A stretch of DNA of 64,000 nt from the NCBI RefSeq assembly GCF_012726235.1, contig NZ_JAASAH010000022.1:23709-87708 (forward strand). The letters are read 5' to 3'. The stretch's first letter is position 1, and the number at the start of each line of letters is the position of its first letter. The notes beneath the pieces are model-generated. The model ran no database searches, had not been told where the DNA came from, and worked only from the letters and a program-made list of their open reading frames with translations. Position numbers and translations under genes: made by a program. Origin of the DNA: Streptomyces sp. HNM0574 (GTDB lineage Bacteria > Actinomycetota > Actinomycetes > Streptomycetales > Streptomycetaceae). Below are positions 9,355-17,279 of this stretch, piece after piece.

Positions 9355-10401
9355 TCAGCTCGCGTCGGAGGCGAGCACCGGCTCGCGCCGGCTCGCGATG
9401 ACCTTGCGCGCCAGCTTCTTCGGGCTGGTCAGAAAGCCCCAGCCCCACGACATGTGCATCGTCGCCAGCGCGACGGGAATCTGCGCCCGCGCCTTCAGCG
9501 GCAGCCCCTTGCCTGCGGGCAGTGACCCGGCGGTGATGGCCGCGAGGTACCCGGCCGGGAGCACGAAGCCCCACGGGGTGACCGCGACGCCGGCCACGGC
9601 GCCCGCGGCGACGGCGCACACGGCCGTCGGCGGCGCGAGGTAGCGGAGGTTGATCGAGCCCGCGTGGTACCGGGAGACGACGTGCCGCCAGCGCCCGTAG
9701 TTCTTGTACTGCTTGGCCAGCGCGCGGACGCTGGGCCGCGGCCGGTACGAGACCCGCAGCTCGGGCGAGAACCAGACGCGGCCGCCCGCCTCGCGGATGC
9801 GGTAGTTCAGCTCCCAGTCCTGGGCGCGGATGAACTCCTCGTTGTAGCCGTCCTGCTGCTCCAGCACGTCCCGGCGGAAGACGCCGAGGTAGACCGTCTC
9901 GGCCTCGCCGGACTCGCCGCCGGTGTGGAAGGCCGCGTTGCCGACGCCGATCCGGGAGGTCATGGCGGCGGCGACCGCGTGCTCCCAGTCGTTCTCGCCC
10001 TCGGCGTGCATGATGCCGCCGACGTTGGCCGCGCCCGTCTCCTCCAGCAGCCGTACGGCCGTGGCGATGTAGTTCGGCGAGAGCATCCCGTGCCCGTCGA
10101 CGCGCACCACGACGGGGTGGCGGGACGCCTTGATCGCGGCGTTCAGCGCGGCGGGCGTCCGTCCGGTCGGGTTCGGCACGGTGTGCACGCGGGGGTCCTC
10201 GCGCACCAGCTCGGCCGCGATCTCCTCGGTGCGGTCCTCGGAGGGGCCGACGGCGATCACGACCTCCATCTCACCGTCGTACTCCTGCTCCAGGATGTGC
10301 CGGACGGAGCTGCGCAGGTGCCGTTCCTCGTTGAGGACCGGCATGATCACGGAGACGGCGGGGAGTTCCGTGCGCGGGGTGGCGGAGGAGCTATCAGTCA
10401 C
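9355..10401 (-). CDS. Family 2 glycosyltransferase, membrane-associated
   Basis: 348-residue GT-A-fold enzyme predicted to transfer a sugar from a nucleotide donor on the cytoplasmic face. AVSVIMPVLNEERHL opens the domain, VVVRVDGHGML carries the metal-binding DxD-like motif, and FIRAQDWELNYRIREAGGRV resembles the acceptor-side ED motif. Two hydrophobic segments near residues 260-305 suggest membrane attachment. It is encoded opposite to the LCP genes on both sides. The ATG is at 10401. The sugar and acceptor cannot be read from sequence; the context points to a surface polymer. Confidence 0.85.
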   Translation of the reverse strand: MTDSSSATPRTELPAVSVIMPVLNEERHLRSSVRHILEQEYDGEMEVVIAVGPSEDRTEEIAAELVREDPRVHTVPNPTGRTPAALNAAIKASRHPVVVRVDGHGMLSPNYIATAVRLLEETGAANVGGIMHAEGENDWEHAVAAAMTSRIGVGNAAFHTGGESGEAETVYLGVFRRDVLEQQDGYNEEFIRAQDWELNYRIREAGGRVWFSPELRVSYRPRPSVRALAKQYKNYGRWRHVVSRYHAGSINLRYLAPPTAVCAVAAGAVAGVAVTPWGFVLPAGYLAAITAGSLPAGKGLPLKARAQIPVALATMHMSWGWGFLTSPKKLARKVIASRREPVLASDAS

Positions 10402-10625
10402 GGGCTCACGTTACCGCGAACGAGCGACACCCCCGCACGCCAGCCGGGTGCCCCGGCCCCGCTGCGGCGGCGTGTATCCGTGGTTGCACATCGTATGGGC
10501 CTACTGTCGGCGAAGTCCCCGAAAGCAGACATGTGCGACAGTCCGTCGAGGTGCGGGCGACCGGAGCCGCGCCCCGTTCCGGCCGCGGCCCGGCGGCCGT
10601 TCCCGACCGCCGCTGAGGAGTCCCG

Positions 10626-12278
10626 TTGCCCGGACCGGAGCGTCGTCCTCGCCCCTCGCCCGCCTCCCGGCGGCCCCCGCACGGACAGTGGCACGAGGCC
10701 CCCGGCAGACCCCCGCGCTCCCCTCGCCCCGGCGGACGTGACGGACGTGACCCGCGTCGTGCCCGGCGGGCGCGGCGGCCGCGCTGGGGGCTGCGGATCG
10801 CGGCGGCGACCTCGGCGCTCCTGCTGCTGGCCAGCGGGGTGGGGCACGCGATGGTGAGCGGGCTCGACTCGGGCGTCCGCCGGGTCGATCCGTTCGGCGG
10901 GCTCGGCGACCGGCCCGAGGCGGGCAACGGCGTCAACTTCCTCGTCGCCGGGACCGACGGACGGGACAAGCTCAGCAAGGAGCAGCGCGAGAAGTACCGG
11001 CTGGGCGGCACCGCCTGCAACTGCACGGACACGCTGATGCTGGTGCACCTGTCCGCCGACCGGAGCCGGGCGAGCGTGGTGAGCCTTCCCCGCGACACCT
11101 ACACGAAGCTGCCCGCGCACACGCACCGCGGCAAGGACGGCAAGCCCGTCGAGCGGCGGGACGAGCCCGCGAAGCTCAACTCGGCGTACGCGCACGGCGG
11201 CCCGAACCTCACCGTCAGCACCGTCGAGAAGCTGACCCGGGTGCACATCGACCACTATCTGGAGGTCGATTTCGGCAGCTTCATGAGCACGGTGGACGTC
11301 ATCGGCGGCGTCCCCGTCTGCACGACGAAGCCGCTGAAGGACTCGCACTCGGGGCTGGACCTGCCCGCCGGGACGAGCAGGCTGAACGGCGGCGAGGCGC
11401 TCCAGTACGTCCGGGCCCGGCACCTCGACGGGGGCTCCGACCTGGGCCGGATGCAGCGGCAGCAGCGTTTCCTCGCCGCGCTGCTCGACGAGGCGACCAG
11501 CAGCGGGGTGCTGATGAACCCGGTGAAGTTCAACGAGCTCGCCTCCACGCTGCTCAAGTCCGTCCGCGCCGACCACGGCTTCGGCAGCGAGCAGATCGTG
11601 GCCCTGGGCCGGGTGATGCGGAACTTCACGCCCGCGTCCTCCGAGTTCGCCTCCGTACCGCTGGCCGACCCGGGGCACCAGGTGCCGGGGCTGGGGTCGA
11701 CGGTGAAGTGGGACGAGGAGAAGGCGGGCGAGCTGTTCACCGCCCTCCGCGAGGACCGGCCGCTGGCCCGGCAGACGGAGGCCCTGAAGAAGCAGCGCGC
11801 GCAGGAGCGCGAGGAGGCCCGCGAACGCCGCGCCCAACCGGAGGACGCGAAGGCCGAGGAGAAGGCAGACGAGAAGGAGAAGGAGAAGGGCCCCGCGCAC
11901 GTCGAGGTCGCGCCGGGCTCGGTCCGCGTCCAGGTGGAGAACGGGACCTCGGAGACCGGCACCGGGCACCGGGCCGACCGGGAGCTGGGCGACGCGGGCT
12001 TCGCCACCACGGGCACCCCGCGGAACGCCAAGGACCGGGACGTCGAGCGGACGGAGATCGCCTACGACCCGCGCTGGGACCGTTCCGCGCGCTCGCTCGC
12101 GGCCGCGCTGCCGGACGCGAAGCTGGTCAAGGACCCGGGGCGCGGGCCGCAGATGAAGGTCACGGTCGGCGCCGACTTCGAGAAGGTGCGGCCCGTGCGG
12201 CAGTCCGTCGCGGACGGTCCCCCGGCGGGGCGGAACGACGGCGGCGCGGTCACCGGCGACCAGGTCACCTGCAAGTGA
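10626..12278 (+). CDS. LCP family glycopolymer ligase with LytR_C domain
   Basis: 550-residue third LCP paralogue. A Pro/Arg-rich N-terminus leads into a transmembrane helix (LRIAAATSALLLLASGVGHA). The LCP domain contains NFLVAGTDGRD, SLPRDTYTKLP and ALQYVRARH. A charged linker (EEKADEKEKEKG) precedes an LytR_C domain, and the protein ends GDQVTCK, with Cys second from the end. It starts at a TTG (10626) behind GAGGAG. Its stop is three bases from the stop of the convergent thioesterase gene, so there is no room for a separate terminator between them. Confidence 0.9.
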   Translation: MPGPERRPRPSPASRRPPHGQWHEAPGRPPRSPRPGGRDGRDPRRARRARRPRWGLRIAAATSALLLLASGVGHAMVSGLDSGVRRVDPFGGLGDRPEAGNGVNFLVAGTDGRDKLSKEQREKYRLGGTACNCTDTLMLVHLSADRSRASVVSLPRDTYTKLPAHTHRGKDGKPVERRDEPAKLNSAYAHGGPNLTVSTVEKLTRVHIDHYLEVDFGSFMSTVDVIGGVPVCTTKPLKDSHSGLDLPAGTSRLNGGEALQYVRARHLDGGSDLGRMQRQQRFLAALLDEATSSGVLMNPVKFNELASTLLKSVRADHGFGSEQIVALGRVMRNFTPASSEFASVPLADPGHQVPGLGSTVKWDEEKAGELFTALREDRPLARQTEALKKQRAQEREEARERRAQPEDAKAEEKADEKEKEKGPAHVEVAPGSVRVQVENGTSETGTGHRADRELGDAGFATTGTPRNAKDRDVERTEIAYDPRWDRSARSLAAALPDAKLVKDPGRGPQMKVTVGADFEKVRPVRQSVADGPPAGRNDGGAVTGDQVTCK

Positions 12279-12281
12279 GCC

Positions 12282-12848
12282 TCAGACGTTCTTGGCCTCT
12301 GCGGGCGGGGACCACTCGCCCTGCTTGGCGTCCCGCAGTTCCTTGATCGCGCGGCGGCGGGCCAGCCGGTGGGTGCGCCGGATCTGCGCCTCCTGGTAGC
12401 GGCGCCGGTCGCGGTCGGTCTCGGGCAGCACCGGCGGGACGGCGCGGGGCGTGCCCTGCTCGTCGACGGCGGCGAAGACGAGATAGGCGGTGCCGACCTG
12501 GGTGGCCGGGGTCGACTCGTTCCAGCGCTCGGCCAGCACCCGGACGCCGACCTCCATCGAGGACCGTCCCGTCCAGTTGACCTGGGCCTTCACATGGACG
12601 AGGTCGCCGACGCGCACCGGCTCCAGGAAGACCATCTCGTCCATCGAGGCGGTGACGGCCGGGCCGCCGGAGTGGCGCCCGGCGACGGCGCCGGCCGCGT
12701 CGTCCACGAGCTTCATGATCACGCCACCGTGGACGGTGCCGAGGAGGTTGGTGTCGTTCCCCGTCATGATGTGCGACAGGGTGGTGCGGGAGGCGGCGGT
12801 CGGCTTGCCCTGGGGGGTGCCGTCCTCCGCGGAATCCTGGTCGGTCAT
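12282..12848 (-). CDS. Acyl-CoA thioesterase, hotdog fold
   Basis: 188-residue cytosolic thioesterase that hydrolyses acyl-CoA to free acid and CoA. The hotdog signature is GTVHGGVIMKLVDDAAGAVA, with the Asp of the family in that helix and TASMDEMVFLEPVRVGDLV after it. The basic C-terminal helix (RYQEAQIRRTHRLARRRAIK) is usual in the actinobacterial group. The ATG at 12848 follows AGGTGG; this gene reads away from the fourth LCP gene. Substrate chain length is not apparent. Confidence 0.88.
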   Translation of the reverse strand: MTDQDSAEDGTPQGKPTAASRTTLSHIMTGNDTNLLGTVHGGVIMKLVDDAAGAVAGRHSGGPAVTASMDEMVFLEPVRVGDLVHVKAQVNWTGRSSMEVGVRVLAERWNESTPATQVGTAYLVFAAVDEQGTPRAVPPVLPETDRDRRRYQEAQIRRTHRLARRRAIKELRDAKQGEWSPPAEAKNV

Positions 12849-12986
12849 ACAACCCACCTTATGCGCGAGCGTCCAGCAGACATTTGGGACGCCTTCACCG
12901 TTCTTTGCATCAGATCTGCTACAGCCGCCCCGGGAAGCGGGACCCGGGGTGTGATCCGGACACGCCAAGCGTGCACACTGCCGTGC

Positions 12987-14234
12987 ATGAACGAGTGGCC
13001 CGACGGCAGGACCGACGACTCCCGGCACCAGTACGGGCGCGGCAGCGGATCGCCGACGCCCGACCCCACCCGGACCATGCCGCACACCCAGCGGCCCGGC
13101 GTACCGCGCCAGTCCAGAGGCGGGCGCGGCGCGGGTCCCGGCGGTGCGCCGTACGACTCGGGCTACAGCGAGGGCCAGGTCTACGGCGGCGGTGGCCGCG
13201 GCCGGGGCCAGGGCCCGTACGAGGACTACCCGTACGACGAGCGGCGGCGGCCCAACTGGGGCCGCAGGTTCAAGGCCGGTGTGATCACGCTGGTCGTGGT
13301 CCTGCTGGCCTGGTCGATCGGCACGTACTTCTGGGCCGACTCGCAGCTGCGGCGTGAGGTCGACCTCAGCATCGTCGAGGACCGGCCCGAGGCGGGCGAC
13401 GGGACGAACTTCCTGATCGTCGGCTCGGACAGCCGCGAGGGGATGTCCGAGCAGGAGAAGAAGGACCTGCACACCGGCTCCGCCGAGGGCAAGCGCACCG
13501 ACTCGATGATGATCCTGCACGTCGGGGACGGCGAGCCGACGCTCATCTCGCTGCCGCGCGACTCCTGGGTCGAGATCCCGCCGTTCACGGGCTCCGAGTC
13601 CGGCAAGCACTTCAGCAACACCCAGCAGACCAAGCTCAACGCGGCCTACTCGCAGGACGGCGCCCCGCTGCTGGTGCGCACCGTTGAGCACAACACCGGG
13701 CTGAAGATCGACCACTACGCGGAGATCGGCTTCGGCGGCTTCGCGAAGATCGTGGACGCGGTCGGCGGCGTCGAGATGAACATCCCGCAGGACATCAAGG
13801 ACAAGAACTCCGGCGCGGACTTCAAGAAGGGCAAGCAGGTCCTCGACGGCAAGCAGGCCCTCTCCTTCGTCCGCAACCGGCACGCGGGCACCGGCGACAG
13901 CGACCTGGGCCGGACGAAGAACCAGCAGAAGTTCCTCGCCGCCCTGGCCAGCCAGGCCGCCACCCCGTCGACGATCCTCAACCCGTTCGCGCTCTACCCG
14001 ACGCTGGGCGCGGGCCTGGACACCCTGGTCGTCGACGAGGACATGGGCATGCTCGACCTGGGCTCGATGTTCTTCGCGATGAAGGACGTCTCCAGCGGCA
14101 AGGGCAAGTCGATGAACATGCCGATCTCCGGCACCGCGCCGATGGGCTCGCTGCAGTGGGACCCGGCGAAGAAGGAACAGCTGATCCAGCAGCTGAAGAA
14201 CGACGAGCAGGTCACGGTCGAGGCCGACCGCTGA
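12987..14234 (+). CDS. LCP family glycopolymer ligase, no LytR_C domain
   Basis: 415-residue fourth LCP protein. The cytoplasmic N-terminus is Gly/Arg/Tyr-rich (SRGGRGAGPGGAPYDSGYSE), then comes a transmembrane helix (FKAGVITLVVVLLAWSIGTY). The LCP domain shows NFLIVGSDSREGM, SLPRDSWVEIP and ALSFVRNRHAG. Unlike its three neighbours it stops soon after the LCP fold (NDEQVTVEADR), with no LytR_C domain and no terminal Cys. The ATG at 12987 was chosen because homology and hydrophilic lead begin there. A strong bidirectional terminator follows. Confidence 0.9.
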   Translation: MNEWPDGRTDDSRHQYGRGSGSPTPDPTRTMPHTQRPGVPRQSRGGRGAGPGGAPYDSGYSEGQVYGGGGRGRGQGPYEDYPYDERRRPNWGRRFKAGVITLVVVLLAWSIGTYFWADSQLRREVDLSIVEDRPEAGDGTNFLIVGSDSREGMSEQEKKDLHTGSAEGKRTDSMMILHVGDGEPTLISLPRDSWVEIPPFTGSESGKHFSNTQQTKLNAAYSQDGAPLLVRTVEHNTGLKIDHYAEIGFGGFAKIVDAVGGVEMNIPQDIKDKNSGADFKKGKQVLDGKQALSFVRNRHAGTGDSDLGRTKNQQKFLAALASQAATPSTILNPFALYPTLGAGLDTLVVDEDMGMLDLGSMFFAMKDVSSGKGKSMNMPISGTAPMGSLQWDPAKKEQLIQQLKNDEQVTVEADR

Positions 14235-14254
14235 CGGCCGGCCGCCGCCGCTCG

Positions 14255-14309
14255 CACACGAGGCCGCCCGCCCGTCCGGATCACCGGAGGGGCGGGCGGC
14301 CTCGTGTGT
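14255..14309. terminator. Strong bidirectional terminator
   Basis: Long stem with arms CACACGAGGCCGCCCGCCC and GGCGGGCGGCCTCGTGTGTG around a small inner hairpin. It lies between the converging LCP and VOC genes, ending four bases before the VOC stop codon. Confidence 0.85.
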
Positions 14310-14313
14310 GCCG

Positions 14314-14691
14314 TCAGTCCTTCGCGCAGAGGCAGAAGGGGTGGCCGACGGGGTCGAGGTAGACGCGGAAGTTCCGCCTGCCGCCGTCGTCGCCCTGCGC
14401 GAGGGTGGCGCCGAGGCCGAGGACGAGCTCCTCCGCCTCGTCCATCCGCGCCGTCGGCACGTCGAAGTCGAGGTGCAGCTGCTGGGCGTGCTCCAGGCTC
14501 GGCCACTGCGGCGGCTGGTATCCCGGGGACTCCTGGAAGGCCAGGACGCGGCCGTCCGGGCCTGCCACGTCGACCCAGTCGGGCTCCTCCCGGTCCAGCA
14601 CCTTCCAGCCCAGCACCTCCGCGTAGAAGCGGGCGAGGCGGAGGGGGTCGGGACAGTCGAGGACGGTGACGCCCATCGTCACGATGCTCAT
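14314..14691 (-). CDS. VOC (glyoxalase/bleomycin-resistance fold) protein
   Basis: 125-residue single-domain protein of the vicinal-oxygen-chelate superfamily. It begins SIVTMGVTVLDCPDPLRLAR and ends NFRVYLDPVGHPFCLCAKD, with paired beta-alpha-beta-beta-beta modules. Candidate metal residues are His in QQLHLDFDVPT and the terminal-strand acidic region. Members can be dioxygenases, isomerases or antibiotic-binding proteins, so no substrate is offered. Its ATG at 14691 has AAGGGG nine bases upstream. It diverges from the CGNR regulator across a gap packed with GTTACC/GGTAAC boxes. Confidence 0.8.
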   Translation of the reverse strand: MSIVTMGVTVLDCPDPLRLARFYAEVLGWKVLDREEPDWVDVAGPDGRVLAFQESPGYQPPQWPSLEHAQQLHLDFDVPTARMDEAEELVLGLGATLAQGDDGGRRNFRVYLDPVGHPFCLCAKD

Positions 14692-14696
14692 ACGGG

Positions 14697-14762
14697 GTTA
14701 CCCCTTCGAGTCATGTAGCGGTAACGAACGCGGTTACCCCATGATGCGCCCCTGGCGGTAAC
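14697..14762. promoter_or_regulatory. Cluster of four GTTACC/GGTAAC boxes between divergent genes
   Basis: GTTACC at 14697-14702 and 14733-14738, and GGTAAC at 14720-14725 and 14757-14762, form alternating inverted repeats across the whole gap between the VOC and CGNR genes. The middle pair is GGTAAC-N7-GTTACC. The outermost box ends nine bases before the CGNR start codon, so a bound protein would block its ribosome site or promoter. A related element, GTTACTTAACGGTAAC, occurs at 17201. Confidence 0.6.
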
Positions 14763-14771
14763 CTGGCAAGG

Positions 14772-15317
14772 GTGACGGACCGTACCGCCCCCGAACAGCT
14801 GATCCTGGCGCAGGAGTTGGCGAACACGCTCGACGTGGACGCCGGGTCCGACGCGCTCGCCGAGGACGGGGGCGTCGCCGCCTTCGCCGCACGCCTCGGG
14901 CTCACCGGGCTCGGCCTGACGGAGCGGGACGCGGACGCGCTGCGGGAGCTGCGCGAGGCGCTGCGGGCGGCCTGCCTGGCCCATACCGGGACGGACGCGC
15001 CGCCGGAACAGGTCGCCGCGCTGGGACGGTGGTTCGCCCGCGCGCCGCTCGCGCTGAGCGTGGACGCGGCGGGTGCGGCGCGGCTGCTGCCGGCCGAGGG
15101 GCTCACCGGCGTCCCGGCGCTCGCGGCGCGGATCGCGGCCGGGGTCGCGGAGGCGCGGGCCGACGGCAGCTGGCAGCGGCTGAAGGCGTGCCCGGCGCAC
15201 GACTGCCTGTGGGTGTTCTACGACCGCAGCCCCGCGGGGCGGGGCCGCTGGTGCTCGATGGCGGTCTGCGGCAGCCGCGCGAAGATGCGGGCCTATCGGG
15301 CGCGGCGCGGGGGGTGA
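14772..15317 (+). CDS. CGNR zinc-finger (ABATE domain) transcriptional regulator
   Basis: 181-residue cytoplasmic protein. The N-terminal 120 residues match the ABATE/RsfA-like ligand domain (ILAQELANTLDV onward). The C-terminus is a CGNR-type zinc finger: CPAHDCLWVFYDRSPAGRGR, then WCSMAVCGSRAKMRAYRARR. The four cysteines are intact, and the name motif reads CGSR instead of CGNR. Such proteins are thought to bind DNA and sense small molecules. The GTG start at 14772 follows AAGG. It may regulate itself and the divergent VOC gene through the boxes between them; that is inference from position. Confidence 0.85.
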   Translation: MTDRTAPEQLILAQELANTLDVDAGSDALAEDGGVAAFAARLGLTGLGLTERDADALRELREALRAACLAHTGTDAPPEQVAALGRWFARAPLALSVDAAGAARLLPAEGLTGVPALAARIAAGVAEARADGSWQRLKACPAHDCLWVFYDRSPAGRGRWCSMAVCGSRAKMRAYRARRGG

Positions 15318-15716
15318 GGGTTCTTCTCGGGGCGCCCCGTCTTGTGCGGCGGCCGTCGGGGCTCGGGGTTTGCGCAGTTCCCCGCGCCCCTGTTTGCGGG
15401 CCCGCCCCGCTTCTTCGGGTGCGGCGGCGCCGGGGCTTTTTCGCGCAGTTCCCCGCGCCCCTTATTCGTGGGCTCACCCCGCTTCTGCAGGTGCGGCGCC
15501 GTCGTGGCTCGGGTTTTCGCGCAGTTCCCCGCGCCCCCTATCGCGGGCCCGCCCCGCTTGGGAGGACTGCGCCGAGGCGCAGGGCTGGCAAGCGCAGCGC
15601 CCGCCCCGGCGCGGGGTGCACAACCGCCGTCACCGGACCACCCCGTACGCCGTGGCCGTTCGCGCCGTTCCCCGCGCCCCCAAGAAGCGCAGTTCCCCGC
15701 GCCCCTGAGAAACCGC
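15318..15716 (-). repeat. Intergenic repeat cluster including long form copy B
   Basis: 399 gene-free bases between convergent genes, filled with the dispersed repeat. The 19-base core (read here as GCGCAGTTCCCCGCGCCCC) occurs at 15372-15390, 15443-15461, 15519-15537 and 15687-15705, with a variant at 15661-15680. The long form spans about 15512-15655 in reverse orientation relative to copies A and C. Apparent proteins crossing this stretch are artefacts of its GC content. Confidence 0.8.
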
Positions 15717-17066
15717 TCAGGCCGTGGGGCGGCCCAGGGCGCGGAAGGTCCAGCCGGACTTGCGCCAGAGTTGGGGGTCGAGGGTGTTGCGGCCGTCGAG
15801 GATGTGCCGCTGGGCGACCGTCTCGCCGAGCGCCGCCGGGTCCAGCTCGCGGAACTCGGCCCACTCGGTGAGGTGCAGCACGACGTCCGTGCCGCGTACC
15901 GCCTCGGCCGCGCTCGCCGCGTAGCCCAGCGTCGGGAAGAGCGCGCGGGCGTTCTCCATGCCCTTCGGGTCGTAGACGGTGACCTGCGCGCCCTGGAGGT
16001 GCAGCTGCCCCGCGACGTTGAGGGCCGGGGAGTCGCGCACGTCGTCCGAGTCGGGCTTGAAGGTGGCGCCGAGTACGGCGACCCGCTTGCCGAGCAGGGC
16101 CCCGCCGACGGCCTCGCGGGTCAGCTCGACCATCTGGGCCCGGCGCCGCATGTTGATGGAGTCGACCTCGCGCAGGAAGGTCAGCGCCTCGGAGGCGCCC
16201 AGCTCGCCCGCGCGGGCCATGAAGGCGCGGATGTCCTTGGGCAGGCAGCCGCCGCCGAAGCCGATCCCGGCGCGCAGGAACTTCTTGCCGATCCGGTCGT
16301 CGTGCCCGATCGCCTCGGCCAGCTTCACCACGTCGCCGTCGGCGGCCTCGCAGACCTCGGCCATGGCGTTGATGAAGGAGATCTTCGTGGCCAGGAAGGA
16401 GTTCGCCGAGGTCTTGACCAGCTCGGCGGTCGGGAAGTCGGTGACGATGAACGGCGTGCCCTCGGCGACCGGTGTCGCGTACACCGCGCGCAGCAGCGTC
16501 TCGGCGCGCTCGCTGCGGACGCCGACGACGATCCGGTCCGGGTGCAGGGTGTCCTCGACGGCGAAGCCCTCGCGGAGGAACTCCGGGTTCCAGGCGAGTT
16601 CGGCGTCGTCCCCGGCGGGGGCGAGCTCGGCGAGGCGGGCCGCGAGCCGGTCGGCGCTGCCGACGGGGACGGTGGACTTGCCGACGACCAGCGCGGAGCG
16701 GGTCAGGTGCGGGGCGAGCGAGTCGAGCGCCCTGTCGACGTAGCTCATGTCGCAGGCGTACTCGCCGTGCTTCTGCGGGGTGTTCACGCAGAGGAAGTGG
16801 ATGTCGCCGAACTCGCCGGCCTCCGCGTACGAGGTGGTGAACCGGAGCCGTCCGCTGGCGCCCTCGTGGCCCGCGACGTGGCGGCGCAGCAGCTCGCCGA
16901 GGCCGGGCTCGTACATCGGGAGCTCGCCGCGCTCCAGCATGGCGATCTTCGCGGGGTCGATGTCGAGGCCCAGCACCTCGAAGCCCAGCTCGGCCATGGC
17001 GGCGGCGTGGGTGGCACCGAGATAGCCGGTGCCGATCACGGTGATCCTGGGCTTGGGCGTGGACAT
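15717..17066 (-). CDS. UDP-glucose 6-dehydrogenase
   Basis: 449-residue cytosolic enzyme oxidising UDP-glucose to UDP-glucuronate with two NAD+. The N-terminal Rossmann motif is ITVIGTGYLGATHAAAMAEL, the middle domain carries ELVKTSANSFLATKISF with the catalytic-site Lys (about 218), and the nucleophile is Cys274 in GFGGGCLPKD. The third domain begins AVLGATFKPDSDDVRDSPAL. Full length for the family. It supplies uronic acid or derived sugars, which fits the LCP/glycosyltransferase cluster. It diverges from the acyl-CoA dehydrogenase gene. Confidence 0.93.
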   Translation of the reverse strand: MSTPKPRITVIGTGYLGATHAAAMAELGFEVLGLDIDPAKIAMLERGELPMYEPGLGELLRRHVAGHEGASGRLRFTTSYAEAGEFGDIHFLCVNTPQKHGEYACDMSYVDRALDSLAPHLTRSALVVGKSTVPVGSADRLAARLAELAPAGDDAELAWNPEFLREGFAVEDTLHPDRIVVGVRSERAETLLRAVYATPVAEGTPFIVTDFPTAELVKTSANSFLATKISFINAMAEVCEAADGDVVKLAEAIGHDDRIGKKFLRAGIGFGGGCLPKDIRAFMARAGELGASEALTFLREVDSINMRRRAQMVELTREAVGGALLGKRVAVLGATFKPDSDDVRDSPALNVAGQLHLQGAQVTVYDPKGMENARALFPTLGYAASAAEAVRGTDVVLHLTEWAEFRELDPAALGETVAQRHILDGRNTLDPQLWRKSGWTFRALGRPTA

Positions 17067-17191
17067 CTAAGGGGCACTCCTGTTGCTACGGGCACATCGC
17101 TGGGAACAACGACGCGTACGAGTTGCCCCGCGAGCATAACGGGGAGCTTCCTGTCGTGAACCTCACGTATCCCCGGCCCGCGAATCGCCCC

Positions 17192-17216
17192 TAGAATTGG
17201 GTTACTTAACGGTAAC
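17192..17216 (+). promoter_or_regulatory. Promoter -10 and palindromic operator for the acyl-CoA dehydrogenase
   Basis: A TAGAAT box (17192-17197) is followed at once by the palindrome GTTACTTAACGGTAAC (17201-17216), arms GTTAC/GTAAC. Transcription would start inside the palindrome, an arrangement typical of repression. TetR-family regulators of fatty-acid catabolism in actinobacteria bind sites of this general TTAC-N-GTAA form. The repressor itself is not identified here. Confidence 0.55.
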
Positions 17217-17279
17217 TAGCTTGCCCCGACTCCCCCGGCGGACCGCCGCCGGGAGGTGCCCTAAAAGGAGTGAGACACC

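Noticed and set aside
15342..15712. Frames reading FAQFPAP repeatedly
   Set aside because: Translation of the dispersed repeat core.
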